Shown one piece after another: positions 32,257 to 44,300 of a stretch of 64,000 nt of DNA. This stretch comes from Meandrina meandrites (taxonomy: Eukaryota > Cnidaria > Anthozoa > Scleractinia > Meandrinidae): contig OY855905.1 in assembly GCA_963693305.1 (NCBI GenBank), forward strand, positions 16,370,237 to 16,434,236. The letters are read 5' to 3'. The notes under the pieces are model-generated. The model saw nothing but the letters and a program-made list of their open reading frames with translations, was not told the origin of the DNA and did not search any database. The position numbers and the translations under genes were made by a program. Positions within the stretch are counted from its first letter, which is position 1. Every line of letters begins with the position of its first letter.

Positions 32257-34271
32257 GAGTAAAGGAAATCCTATTTGAAGTTGGATTTTCAACAATCTTT
32301 TTCAATAATTTCAAGCCTCCATGGTTGCTACAAGTGATCTTCGTATTTGGACTTATAAAAGGATAGCATTGTTTGAATGTCAACACCCAAAGATTCAAGG
32401 ATTGACTGTCCATGGCTGCCACTGCCCAGGTGATGGGTTGTGCGCATGCATGAGGTCCTGGCAAGACCATGAGATGTGTTTTGTGACTTCCCCCAACATT
32501 TTTCAATTTTTAGAAACATAAAACGACAGACAATGACAGACAGAAAATAGAAAAACCCGAAGTAAATGGAAGCCACTGATGAGGCCTAGGAAGGCAAAAA
32601 CAGCTGCAATTGTCGCCACCGCATAGGTGATACGGGTTTTTCTTCAAATGTGTGTGGCCCTGACCAGGCTGTGGGATGTGTTTTGTTACTTCACTATTTG
32701 TTTTTTGGATAGTTAGAGGAAATACATGTAATAAATAGCTCCATAGATAGATGAATTGATAGATCAAAGGATTCATAGACAGGTAACAAGAGGATGACCA
32801 TACACTTTCTGAATTTATTATAACTATAACAACATTCTTAATTCTGATTGGTTCTTAGCACGCCCTGTGTCTTGCCAAATTAGAGCACCCACAGCTGAAG
32901 TGTCCAACAACAGTGTCCAATTGGAAGGTGTCCAATAACAAAGTTCATTTTCTACAAATGGGCACGCTCTTTATTTGGTTCCTTATTGTGACTAAAATCT
33001 CCTTAACATTCCTAAAACCTTCACTTGTAAAAATGGCTTATTGTCATAGTGATGATAACACCGCAACATGCTTCGCTTTGTCTAAATTTTTGCTCAAATA
33101 TTTTTATACTTATGATTAATTTAAATACATATTGGACTTTGTGTTGTCCAATTTTCTCTGTAGTCATACTCGTGATTAAACAAATTGGACTCCTGCTACA
33201 CTGGGTCTTCAGGTTTTGTTAATCACTTGTATGATTACAGACCAAATTGCACTCCACTCAGTCCTTTTTCCATTATCTATCATTATCGAAAGTCCACTGG
33301 CTTGATTCTCTGTTATCTCTCTTGAGGATGAGTTGGAGCAGGCTGTTGGTGTCAAGTTGTTGCACGAAGCATACTCGCTGAAATTGAATTGAGCAGAGAA
33401 ATCCTTTGCACTAAACAACACATTCCAAATAGCAGTGTTTTATACATGAGGAAAAGACCATGGTTTTTGTGATTTCAAATATTTTAGAAGGCATTTAGAA
33501 AGGGGACTAGTTGCAAAAATTGTTCACAAGCTTGGGGTAGACAAAAGCATACAGTTTTGACCAGCTTTGTTATAGTTGCTGAATGTCGGATCAACTACAT
33601 AGTCTTGGAGACTAGCAAACTAGAACATTTAAACACACTTATGTTGATCAGTTGCCATATATCAATTATGGTGTATGTTTCATGTCTGTTTATTATGCTT
33701 TTGATATTTTGTTGACTGTCTGGAATCACAAGTATAATGCAAAGACCAATATGTTTGATATAATAGGATCCACACAAGAGCCAATCAACATGACGCCAAT
33801 ATTTCTGTTAGTCAGAAAAGTATTCTAGCTGTCTAACACTTTCAAAGCCATTGAACATGACACTAACAATCATAGAAAGTGTGAGAACAAATGATAAGAT
33901 TACTAGATTGAAAAAGAAAAGTACTGAATTTTCAGACTAAAGCCGGCCATAAACAATTTAATCTAACCAAGTTTTTAGTAGTTCTTGTATTAATCTTCTG
34001 TTTGTATTTTCTTTCTTTATTCAATAAAATTTTGTTTTATTGTTATTTTTAATTAGTTTTATTTAATCATTCTTATGTTTATTTAATTACTTTTTTTTCA
34101 AATTTGTGCTTCATGCATCACTGTAGTTTTTCAGTCTTGTGTCAGTAACCACATGTGTCTGAATGGTGCCACAGGCAACCATCTCAACAAATGATCACTG
34201 GGATTTTTTATTTAGCTTATATTAAAAAAAAATTGAACCGCTGGCACTCGTTAAATTTATACTCAACACTC

Positions 34272-34299
34272 CTGAAGAAGGGCAAGACCCTGTTACGTT
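34272..34299 (+). ncRNA. Hammerhead-ribozyme-like motif remnant 2
   Basis: CTGAAGA followed by AGGG-CAAGA-CCCT, a well-paired stem II, but the second core strand has changed from GAAAC to GTTAC. It is paralogous to the motif at 32229. Probably inactive. Confidence 0.4.
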
Positions 34300-36100
34300 T
34301 AGTAAAGGTTAGGGAAGTCCTATTTGGAGTTGGATTCATGACAGTTTTAGTTTATAATTTGAAGTCTTCACAAACACTAAAAGTTATCCTCTTATCTGGA
34401 GTTATACGAGGATACCATTGTTCAAATACCCAGACCTATAACAGAGGTACAAAGATTTAAGTACATTGAAAGACAGACAAACAGATAGAGATAAATAGAT
34501 AGAAAGAAATGTAAAGCCACCAAGGGTATGTTTACATTACTTTTGGGCCTGATCGCTATGTCATGCTGATGAGACCTAACAAGGCCATAACAGCTATAAA
34601 CGGTGGCATATACCCATGTGATAAGTTGTGCGCATCCGTTAGGTCCTGGCCAGACCATGAGATGTGTTTTGTGACTTCTTTTCACATTTTATTTATGGAC
34701 AGACAGAAAGGTAGAACAATAGATAGATAAAGAGCCATGTAAGTCATCCTGTTGCTTCAAGGACTGCAATTGCGGATAAAATCCTTCAAATTGAAGGTGT
34801 CCCGATTGTCAGGGCAGAAAACTGTTGCAAAAATGGACTTTTAGCAGTTGTCTTCTTAAAATTGCTTATGGTGTATGTTTTCTTGTCTGTATTATCTTAT
34901 AGATTTTTATTGATTGTCTGGGATCACCAATATCTTGAGAGCTCTTAAAGTGAGACAAATTGATTGTCACCAAGAATACGAATCGATATCCTGCATTTCA
35001 TATGACAAAAAAAGCAATACCTTTCACATATACCAGCATATATTGTGCTGCACAGGTCCATTTTCTACAAACAAAATCGTTTCAACAATCGGACAGAATT
35101 ATTTTGTGGTGTCCACTAAGATGATTCTAGCTTGAATCTTTGGAATGTTTTCTTATAGTTGCATGTGTTGACCCTTTGTGACAACATGTAATTTAAAAGC
35201 AAGTGACTTGTTTTCTTGTTGCCCTCGTACACACTCTTCCTCACAGGAGACCATTTCACTTTGGATGTTACATTCTTGCCATGATGAACCATTTTGCATC
35301 CTGTGGAACCCTGCATCAGACACAAGCCAGCATAACAGATGAACAAAATTTTGCAGAACCACAGTGGGAGCAGTTGTTGTCATCTGGTTACATCAAGCAT
35401 ATGCACTCTAATTGTATTGAGCCGAAAAAAGCCTCAGCAGTAAACATGTCCTGAATTTTTTTAATTTTTATTTTTAACATGGTTTACTTTCCTCAGTTCC
35501 CTTAGTGTAAATCCTTTATGGCATCTGTTTTCATGTGTTTGTTTTGTTGCAAATCTTCTTATTGACTACCAGTGACCACAAGTATTCAAATACCTTTTTA
35601 AGGGCAAGACAAATTAATTGTCACTCAAGCTGCAATTTGATGTTGCATTTCACGTGTGAAACAAGCTAACTGTGTCAGCTAATCTCAAGCTGCCGTGGCT
35701 GTTTTTCTATAAATTGGACCTGGTAAGCAAAATCTCTCGATTATATCAAAGAATAACTTGATGACATTCCCTGATGTGTCAATAATTTTAAAGTTTGCCA
35801 AGTTTGTTTTCTTATCACTTCTTTAAAGTTAAGAACACACCATCAGCTGTCAGCCAGGTAGCAACACTGTTGGAAAGATAAAACTTCACCTACAGTTGAT
35901 GACCACAATAAACATCACCAAGTTAGGGCAGGCAAGTTGTAATTGTCAGGAGCCACAACACATTTTCAGCTGTCCTAACACTGATGAAGGTGCTTCCCTC
36001 TATCCAAAAACTGTTTGATTGTTTGACATGAAGAAAGTTCTTGAAATGTTCATGTTTCTAAGAAAACAATAAAAGTAGAATTAACAAACATTAAAAAAAA

Positions 36101-37399
36101 AAACAATTAAAATCCAACGAAAGAGGAAGATGTGGATTTGGTTTATCCAACTAAGGAACTTTAAATAAAATATTTCCTTATTTACATTAGAAGTCAGTAG
36201 AATATAACAACTTTTTGGTGGAAAAGTGAGCTACAAAATTTATTAGGTACCTTCGCAAAGCCAAAGAAGCTGTCTTAATTATCATCAACAATACTCTTGA
36301 ACGCCATGGAATGAACAAACGCCACAAAACTCAATCTGTTTTTATCTGTATATTTTTTACAATTATTTTAATTCTTTTTGCACTTCTTTTTCTATTGTAC
36401 AGGTATCTTCTTTTTAGTTTGTCTACCAATCAAATTTCAGCCTTTTGTTTGTATTGTTTCAAATATTGTAACTGCCTATTTCAATTTTTACTTAGCTTTT
36501 TCAGCCCCTGAAGAAGGTAAGTTTTGCCAAACCAAAATATTGGGCAATAAAATTTTTATTTAACCTTTTTAGCTGTCTGATCAGCCTTGCATCAAGTTTA
36601 ACGTTTTATTTTAAATTGCTGATCCTGATCTACACCAAGATCCGGCTTCTCTTCGCTGCTGTTTGTCCAAGTGATCCTTGCATAATTCCAGTACATTAAC
36701 GAACAATATTTTGCTCAGGAGAGCAGTTTACTTTTAGCATTACTATCTTGCCGTGACGAACCACAATATTTTTTAGTGGGGAACCCTGTATCAATCACAA
36801 GCCTGGGTATCAAATTTCTTTTGTTCAAGGAAGAAACAAACATGCAAGCTCAGAAATGTCCATAATAAAATTAGTTTCTAATATGATCTATTCAGTATAA
36901 TATCACTTATTATTTCTTACATCATTGCACTTTTTCCAGTTTTGTTGTATTTGTCTCTTTTGCTAAGCATTTCTTATCTTTTCACTTCATGGGTTTCCTT
37001 GGAGGTTCTCAGCATTGTATCATTCATAATAAGTTATTCTCTTAACAGACTTCCTCCTGAAGAATAATGTGAAAATTTTCCATTCCCAGAAGTGCAATGC
37101 CTTGCCAAAATACATTAGTATTCAGCAAACCTATCCACTTGTCATCCTTTTTGTGCCATACACAAGCTCCAACTGACCCACACACCTACTAGCCGACAAA
37201 CATGCTGCCATCAGAAGTCAGGTGACTATAAGCATCTTTTGCAGCAGTCAGAGTCAAGAACAGATTGGAAACAAATCAGTGTCCCTTTAAAGGAAAAACA
37301 TAAAAGTGTACGGAATCCATATCATTTACACTGGATTAAGTTGACTTGATAATTTCCTCTAACAATGAGCTGTGCATATTTTTGTCTCATTTCCAGAAT
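36101..37399. other. Old repeat sequence, no gene
   Basis: 36505-36560 has CCTGAAGAAGGTAAGTTTTGCC, a third CTGAAGA-type element end without the GAAAC strand. 36690-36830 is a diverged relative of 35230-35345. No coding sequence is recognised. Confidence 0.45.
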
Positions 37400-37815
37400 T
37401 AAATTATAGGATAGATTAGGATAGAATGAGATCGTAAAGGTATAGAATAGTGGGATGGGATAGGATATGATACGAAAGGATACGATGGATGGGATGGGAT
37501 AGGATAAAATGGAGTAGGATAAGAAAGGATAGGCTAAGATGGGAAAGGATGGGATGGGATGGGATAGGATAGTATATGATAGGACAGGACAGGATAGGAT
37601 AGGGTAGGCTAGGCTAGGATAGGCTAGGATAAGATGGGATAGGATAGGATAGGATAGGATAGGATAGGATAGGATAGGATAGGATAGGATAGGATAGGAT
37701 AGGATAGGATAGGATAGGAAAGGAATGGGATGGGGTAGGATAGGATAGGATAGGATAGGATATGATAGTATATGATAGGATCCGATAGGATAGAATAAGA
37801 TAGGATAAGATAGAT
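37400..37815. repeat. (GGATA)n pentanucleotide microsatellite
   Basis: Degenerate at both ends, nearly pure GGATA units from about 37635 to 37717. The minus-strand frame of repeated ILSYP is its translation. Confidence 0.97.
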
Positions 37816-40400
37816 GGCAGGATTCTCTGTGATCTCCTTTGATGATGAGTTGGAGCCAGCTGTTGGTGTCATCTTTTTGCACCAAGCATATGCATTGCAA
37901 TTGTATTAAGGAGAGAAAAGCCTTTTGTGATTTCAAATATTTTGGACAGCATTTAGAAAATGAACTAGTAGCAGAAACTGTCACAAGCTTGGGGCAGTCA
38001 ATAGCATACAGTTTTGACCAGATGTGTTAGAATGGCTGAATGGTGGTTTAACTACATAGACTAAGAGACTAGCAAACTACATTAAAGACACTGATGTTTA
38101 CCCGTTGCCTTCTTTAATATTGTTTACAGTGTAGGTTTCATGTCCGCTTTCTTATGTTTCCAATATCTTGTTGACTGTATAGAGTCACAAATATTAAAAA
38201 TTTGTTTCTTGTCACCTGGAGTACAAACCAATATGTTTCACTTCACAAGAAAAGCAAACTTTTTTTTCACTATACCAAACAAATTGTGCTGTCTCATTAA
38301 CTGACCATGAACTAAATCTTTTTGATAAGAATTATTATATGGCATTCGCTGATGCGTCAATAAAATGACACTTTTAATTCTTATATTTTATATGTATTTG
38401 TTAACCACTTGGAACTACATGCAGTGTATACTGCAAAACAAAATGACTCATGTTAAGTTCCATGCACAGTGACAAGGAACAATCAAGGAGATCTTGCTGT
38501 ATTAACCACTGACTCTTCTACAAAGAAGAGCATTTCACTGTAAGCATTACTATGTTGCAATGATTGCCTGCCATTTTCTCTACTGAGTCACAAGCCATCT
38601 AATCATTCAAAGACTTAATGATTGCTTTTGTTTGTCACATTTGTTTTTGACGAATACGATACCAAATTACTATTAATATAATATTTTAACTTTTATGTTT
38701 ATTTATTTACATTTTTTTTCAAATTCTTGCTTTATGTATCACTATAGTTTTTAACTCATATGTGAGTAAGAGCATGCGTCTCAAAGACACCACACTTAGC
38801 CCTCTCATCCAATGAGGATTGAGATTTTGTATTTAGCTCATATTCAAACAATTCTACCACTGACGCCGATAAGTGATCCTCCTATTTGGACCTATAAAGG
38901 ATAGCATTGTTTAAATGCCTAGAGCTATTACAAAGATAAAAGGAGTTTGCTACATGGATAGACAGAGAGAAAAGTAAAGGTAGTAAAGGGCAGGTGTACA
39001 GGACATTTGGGTCTTCCTCATGCCTGACAGCTATGCCATGCTGATGGAGCCTAACAAGGCCAAAATAGCTGCCCATGGCTGCCACTGCTAAGGCGACAGA
39101 CTGTGAACATGCATGAGGTCCTGGTCAGACCATGGGATGTTCTGGTGACTTCCCTTTCTATTGTGACTGTATCAGTCATTAGCCAGCATAACAAATTAAG
39201 GAATTTTGTTTTTTGTTGTTGAAGGAAAAAACCAACAAAATAAAAGCTAAAACATTGCAAATCTTTAATATCTTTAATAAGGCATCCTCTTCAGAAATTC
39301 AATACATTCCAATCAGATGCTATCATGTGTGGGGGATTTTGAGCCAATTTCTTGTCCTACTGTCAACAACTTTTTTGTAGGAGGTCTTTATCACTTGTCT
39401 ACTGACATAAAATTTTCTTCCAAGATCGGAGTAGTTGCCCACAAACAAACCAGAAATATAGCCTCTACCACCTTGGACAATGGCAATTATAATTCCCCTT
39501 TCAATATATCCAAAGACAAGACTGGGATATAACATTCTTTCATCTCGCACCTTAATTTTTGGCAGGCAACGGGATAACAAAAATATCATTCTGGGATCAA
39601 TATTTTTGAAACCCCAGTTCGAGCTGTTGCTGTCATCTTGTTACATGAAGCATATGCACTGTAATTGTATTCAGCAAAGGAAAGTCTCAGCAGTAAACAA
39701 CATGTCTGGTGTCTGGGGTGTTGGCTCATTTTTATCTCAGTTGACTTTCCTAAGTTCCCTTAGTGCAAATCGTTTATATTATCTGTTTTTGTCTGCTTGT
39801 TATGCTGTAGTTCCTTTTATTGCCTGTCCTTGATCACAAGTATTTATTACTTTTTAAGGGCAAGACAAATCATTAATTGTCATCCAGACTACAACCCGAT
39901 GTTGATTTCATATGCAAAACAACCAATACTTTTCTAACTATACCATCAAATGTTCTGCTGCCATGGTCTTTTTCTACAAACAGGTGCCCATGAGCACAAT
40001 CTCTTGAAAATCTCACAGAATAATTTTATGGCATTCCGTGACATGTCAATAATGTTAAAGTTTGTTTTCTTATCAATTATTTCAAGTGAAGAACACACTG
40101 TCTGTCAGCCAGGTAGCCACACTGCTGGAAAGATAAAGCTTCACCAACAGTTACTGACCACAATAAACATCAGCAAGTTAGGGCAGTCAAGTTTTCCTTC
40201 TCAAGAACCACAATACACACATTACCAACTTGACTGATCATTTTCAGCTGTCCTTTAGTACACCAATGAAGGGGCTTCCCTCCATCAAAAAACTGCTTGA
40301 TTGTTTGACACAAAGAAAGTTATCGAAATGTTCATATTTCTAGGAATACAATAAAAGTAAAATTAACAAACATAAAAAATAGAATCCAAGGAAAAAGGAA
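37816..40400. repeat. Penelope-end-like repeat modules, second series
   Basis: Modules M5, M1, M2, M3 and M4 occur here in the same order as in the 31-36 kb series (for example 37810-38090, 38460-38615, 38640-38870, 38875-39150 and 39840-40400), diverged from their relatives. This supports an ancient tandem duplication of several kb. Confidence 0.6.
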
Positions 40401-40843
40401 GTGGTGGATTTCGTTTATACAACTAAGGAAATTTAAATAAATTACAATACAAGACAAAAGGATATTACAACTTTCCGATGATAAGTTGAGTTTTTCATGG
40501 AAAACTAAGCTATACAGTTTATACAGTAGCTTCTCTTTTTACCTGGGTATTAGGATTGAACACTTATTTCTTTTACTTATATTTGCTACATTATTCACTT
40601 TACCTATATTTCCTTATTAAATTGTTTTTATTTTAGTTGCTTGCTTCTGTAAGCCAGTAGCCTTTAATGGCATTCACTGACATGTAATTAGATCAACACT
40701 TCTAATTGTTGTCATAGATGAACATATTGACCGCTTCAGATGACATGTACTTTAAAACAAGACAGATATTCAATTCCATACAAGATGGCAATAAACAATA
40801 TGAAGCATACAGTATGTTGCTCAAGGATGTCCCATAATGATTA
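40401..40843. other. Spacer before the Penelope-like RT
   Basis: AT-rich, no domain. The reading frame for the RT is recognisable only from about 40844. Confidence 0.45.
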
Positions 40844-41875
40844 CCAAAGATGCACAAAGAAAACCTTGCTATGTGCCCAATCCTCTTGGCCACACACACC
40901 TATAATTATGCTTTGGGCAAATGGCTGGATGATCAGATCAATCAGTACAATGTAACTGAAACCTATCAGTTCGTTAATAAAATACAAGACCTGGTGATCA
41001 ACAATGGTCATATCCTGGTGTCATACGACATAACTTTGCTGTTTACTTATGTGCCTTTGGAGGAGACAATCTCAATATTGGCTGACAGGGCATTCACTGA
41101 TCATTGGTTCAGTAAGACCCATGAACTGAACCTCTCCAGATCTCAGCTAGTCGACTTACTGAGAGCAGCAACCAAAAGGCAACTCTTTCAGTTTGATGGG
41201 AATCTTTATGAACAGACGGATAAGGCTGCAATGGGATCCCCTGTTGCACCCCTACTAGCAAACATATTCACGTGCTCCATCAAAGAAAAACACAATCAGG
41301 ATGGCAAGGTGTCCTATTTCTATCGTTGATATGTACGTTATGCCAAACAAGGCTTCAGCTGACAGTTTTTTGGACACCCTCCATAACTGCCACTCCTCTG
41401 TAAAATTTACAATGGATGTTGGGAATAATTCCTTTATACCTTTTGTTGGTGTTGAGCTAATAAACGTAGCGCCAAGAATTGAGACCAGAGTTTACACCAA
41501 GCCAACAAACACGGACTCCTCGTTCATTACCAAACCATGTCGATAGTCGATACAAGTGCTGCCTAATTACCACCATGTTGTATCGAGCTTACTGGCTGTC
41601 GTCTGATTGGTCCTATTTTTCACAGGAATGTAATCGGTTAAAGGATGTGTTCTCAAAACTTAAATACCCTCAGCACTTATTCAACTCAGCTGTCAAGGGC
41701 TTCATTGATTATCTGACCAGCAGCACACTCCCTTGCTACAGGAGAAAACCAGCATGGCTCGAGTCATTCCTCCTTTAAAAGGCTAAGACTAAGCAAACAT
41801 TGTTAAACAGCCTCTTAACAACCTAGGCTTAGAGACCAAGACTGTAATCCAGCAGGTTTTTGTCAGCTGGAAATA
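40844..41875 (+). pseudogene. Penelope-like element reverse transcriptase, broken
   Basis: Homology begins at PKMHKENLAMCPIL and continues with YNYALGKWLDDQI, SYDITLLFTYVPLEE (motif A), KRQLFQFDGNLYEQTD and AAMGSPVAPLLANIF (motif B), which is the Penelope-type order. The region expected to hold the YVDD catalytic box (near 41325-41345) is broken by a frameshift and has lost the Asp pair: the frame ends in YFYR, and the next frame resumes at MPNKASADSFLDTLHNCHSS. Further on come IPFVGVELIN and ETRVYTKPTNTDSS, then after another shift RLKDVFSKLKYP, and NNLGLETKTVIQQVFVSWK before a stop. The enzyme would prime reverse transcription of the element; this copy cannot. The matching GIY-YIG endonuclease lies at 42534-42828, beyond an inserted LINE fragment. 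Confidence 0.9.
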
Positions 41876-42025
41876 AATAATAATAATCTTTAACGAGGAG
41901 ACTTTTTCACACATAACTGGTTTTCAAAAAGGACCTTGAAGATTAAAACTGAAAACTAAAATTATCTACATTGAGTTAAAAATATGTTAAAACTTAAGAG
42001 GACAAAAAATAAGAATTTTATAAAC

Positions 42026-42493
42026 ACTTAAATTAAGAAATTAAAAACCTGTTGCTTCAAAATACCGGTATTTATATTGTCAAAGTCTCGTATAGTCTGG
42101 CTAAGAGAATTAAAATCATTAACTGTGTGATAGGCGGTTCTCTGTTTTCCCCAATTTCTCTTGACGCAGGGGAGTCTGAGATTGACTTAATTTCTGGTGT
42201 TTTTATTATGTTGATGTTGTTGTGTCACTAAAGTCAATTCACGATTTATAAGTCCATTTAGACATTTGTAGACATGCACACATCTTTGCTGGAAACGCCT
42301 TTTCTCTAATGGTATCATCTAAGAGTCGCTAATGCATGCGACGCAGATGAATACAGTGGTCGATCTAAAATTATTTTAGCCGCCTTATTTTGCAAAACTT
42401 GTAGGCTAGACATTAAAGTTACATTATCCTTGTCACCCCAAACTACATCAGCGTACTTGAATAAGGGCATGATAAGACTTTTATAAAAAAGGA
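42026..42493 (-). pseudogene. LINE (non-LTR retrotransposon) RT C-terminal fragment
   Basis: Minus-strand reading gives LFYKSLIMPLFKYADVVWGD, then LMSSLQVLQNKAAKIILDRP, a TGA stop, then in another frame LEKRRFQQRCVHVYKCLNGL, a TAA, VKRNWGKQRTAYHTVNDFNS and a final stop near 42029. This is the region after the RT palm in non-LTR elements. It sits antisense inside the Penelope-like element. AAATAATAA occurs at both borders (about 41875 and 42519), a possible target duplication, although this is AT-rich and weak evidence. It is 5'-truncated, as LINE insertions usually are. Confidence 0.85.
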
Positions 42494-42533
42494 TGGGCGC
42501 CCTAAACGGTAATTAAATAAAATAATAAGAAGA

Positions 42534-42828
42534 CCTCAAATTGCAAGAAATCAAGCCCGTCAATGTTTAGTTTACAAATTTCAATGTGGCCTGAGCGATG
42601 CGGGCTATGTTGTTTACATACAGGGCCACTTGCACCAATGTGTTGATGGACATAAATAAAAATTGTCGTCTATTTACAAGCACTACATGGACGATCACAA
42701 TGTTCAACTGCCCGCATCTCTAAAAACAAAATGGATGGCCTAATCAAAGAGATGCATTTCATTTGCAAGTTGCGACCATTCGTTAATGTGCAAACAGACT
42801 CTGTCCGTGCAAAAGTACTCACCTAGGA
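42534..42828 (+). pseudogene. Penelope-like element GIY-YIG endonuclease fragment
   Basis: The plus-strand frame resumes with CLVYKFQC, then SDAGYVVYIQGHLHQCVDGH (GIY-YIG region, with Val-Val-Tyr at the YVGYT position), a TAA stop, LSSIYKHYMDDHNVQLP, and, after a shift, LRPFVNVQTDSVRAKV. This is the C-terminal endonuclease expected after the Penelope-type RT. It is separated from the RT only by the antisense LINE, so both halves belong to one element. Confidence 0.8.
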
Positions 42829-44300
42829 TTTTTTGCTTTATGCAAATTTAGGAATTTTTTAACAACATTGCATATTTGATTTTATTTTAGTCTTGAGAAT
42901 TGCGTCAAGATGATGCCAAAGCGTCAACTGATTACGACTATTTTCGCATGTATATGCTTTACAAAATAATATCTCTTCTTCATTACCTTTACTAAATTAT
43001 TTTTATTACAGCTTTGTCTTTTCATAAATTTATATGTCAAACTTACTGGATATTTTATATCTTTGTTGTTAGTGTTGTACATTTGTAAGTGGAGTTTTAT
43101 ATCTAACCAACACTGGACAATATCCTCACCCAATTTTGAAAGTTTTGAGTCTATGAGTATCATGTTCTCTTTTGTGCTGTTCTGTTGGATTGTTGCATAG
43201 GTTTTTTATTCTCCTGTTTTTGCTCTCATAAGGAATAAAGTAAACAGTTTAAATACAAATGTAAGGAATTATGCATTATATAATACAATGTCTTCCTGCT
43301 CCTAAACAAATTTCATCACAAAATATACGTTGCCTCAAGGTAGTCAACCAATAGGCAAAGTTTGATTTAAAATCTATGTTTAGTTCTACAGCTATATTTC
43401 ACCAAATGACCTTAATGACAAGCCAAAAAAGAAGACTTTTGCATCAATGTAAACAATATTTGCTAACATATGCATGTTGGATGTGTTAGTCAATATTTAA
43501 CAAATCATGCAGTATATCGCTTGATACTTAAAATCAGCAGATATTCTGCAAGACTGATCAGGATAATTGTTTTATTATTGAACTAATTGCCAATGAAAAA
43601 ACTTTTACAGCTAAAACTACCGTGGTTTAGCAGTTCTTTGCAATACTCAGGCAAATTGTGGCAACCAGCTATATGGCAGCATATCTGCAATGTACAGATG
43701 ATGAACAGCAGTGACTTTCTGACCATATATGGGCAACATGAGAATTTTGTGAATAATTTACAATTATTCCACAAGCTCATGTTGGATATGGGATGGTAGA
43801 TAGCCAACAAGGCAGGTAGCGCCAAGTTGGCTATAACCGTCTCATATTCAACAAGCGCGAGTGGAATAATTATTTTATTGAAAACATGCAAATAATTGGC
43901 TGTTCTCGCTGACGCGTACACCTACCACATTTGTTCTCCACAGTGTTCTCTGCAAGCCACGGTTATCAGTGAAAATCGCCATCTAGTAGTCCTTGGTGTG
44001 CCCACTTCTCTTCAGACAAATAACATGTTTTCAAGATAAAAAATCTAAAATGAAACAATCTTAAGGTTTTATAGGTTTTTTTACCTTTCAATCACTTCTC
44101 CAAGCTGAAAACAATGTGAATTTGGGTGAAAACATGAAAAAAATGAACTACTCGTGAAATTAATATTTGACCCAATATTTTGCACGAATTCAGCAACATA
44201 ATTGCAATTAAATTTAAAGGTACAGGATTCACAAGCGTTTCATATGAGTTGAGGCACTCTCACACCTCCCTTCACAAATTTTGAAGCCATTATGGAAAGT
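42829..44300. repeat. Old repeat block, inverted homology to 28.3-31 kb
   Basis: Contains complements of 28370-28520, 29190-29370 and 30865-30930 (see that block). No gene is recognised. Confidence 0.5.
43757..43870. repeat. MITE-like hairpin
   Basis: CAATTATTCCACAAGCTCAT...TAGCCAAC is mirrored by GTTGGCTATAACCGTCTCAT...GGAATAATT around a short centre. The arms are about 48 bp with some mismatches. Confidence 0.7.

Larger units (their letters stand above)
31141..36100. repeat. Penelope-end-like repeat modules, first series
   Basis: Diverged modules recur here and at 37.8-40.4 kb. M1 (31141-31310; second copy 38460-38615); M2 (31800-32310 and 33885-34345; third copy 38640-38870); M3 (32320-32700 and 34380-34690; third copy 38875-39150); M5 (33180-33600; second copy 37810-38090); M4 (35500-36100; second copy 39840-40400). 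Shared phrases include GGATAGCATTGTTTRAATG and GAGGTCCTGG. M2 ends in CTCCTGAAGA- sequence typical of Penelope-like element ends, so the series is probably piled-up termini of such elements. Confidence 0.6.

Noticed and set aside
37322..37984. 220-residue minus-strand ORF rich in LSYPI repeats
   Set aside because: It is the translation of the (GGATA)n microsatellite; no start, domain or flank supports a gene.
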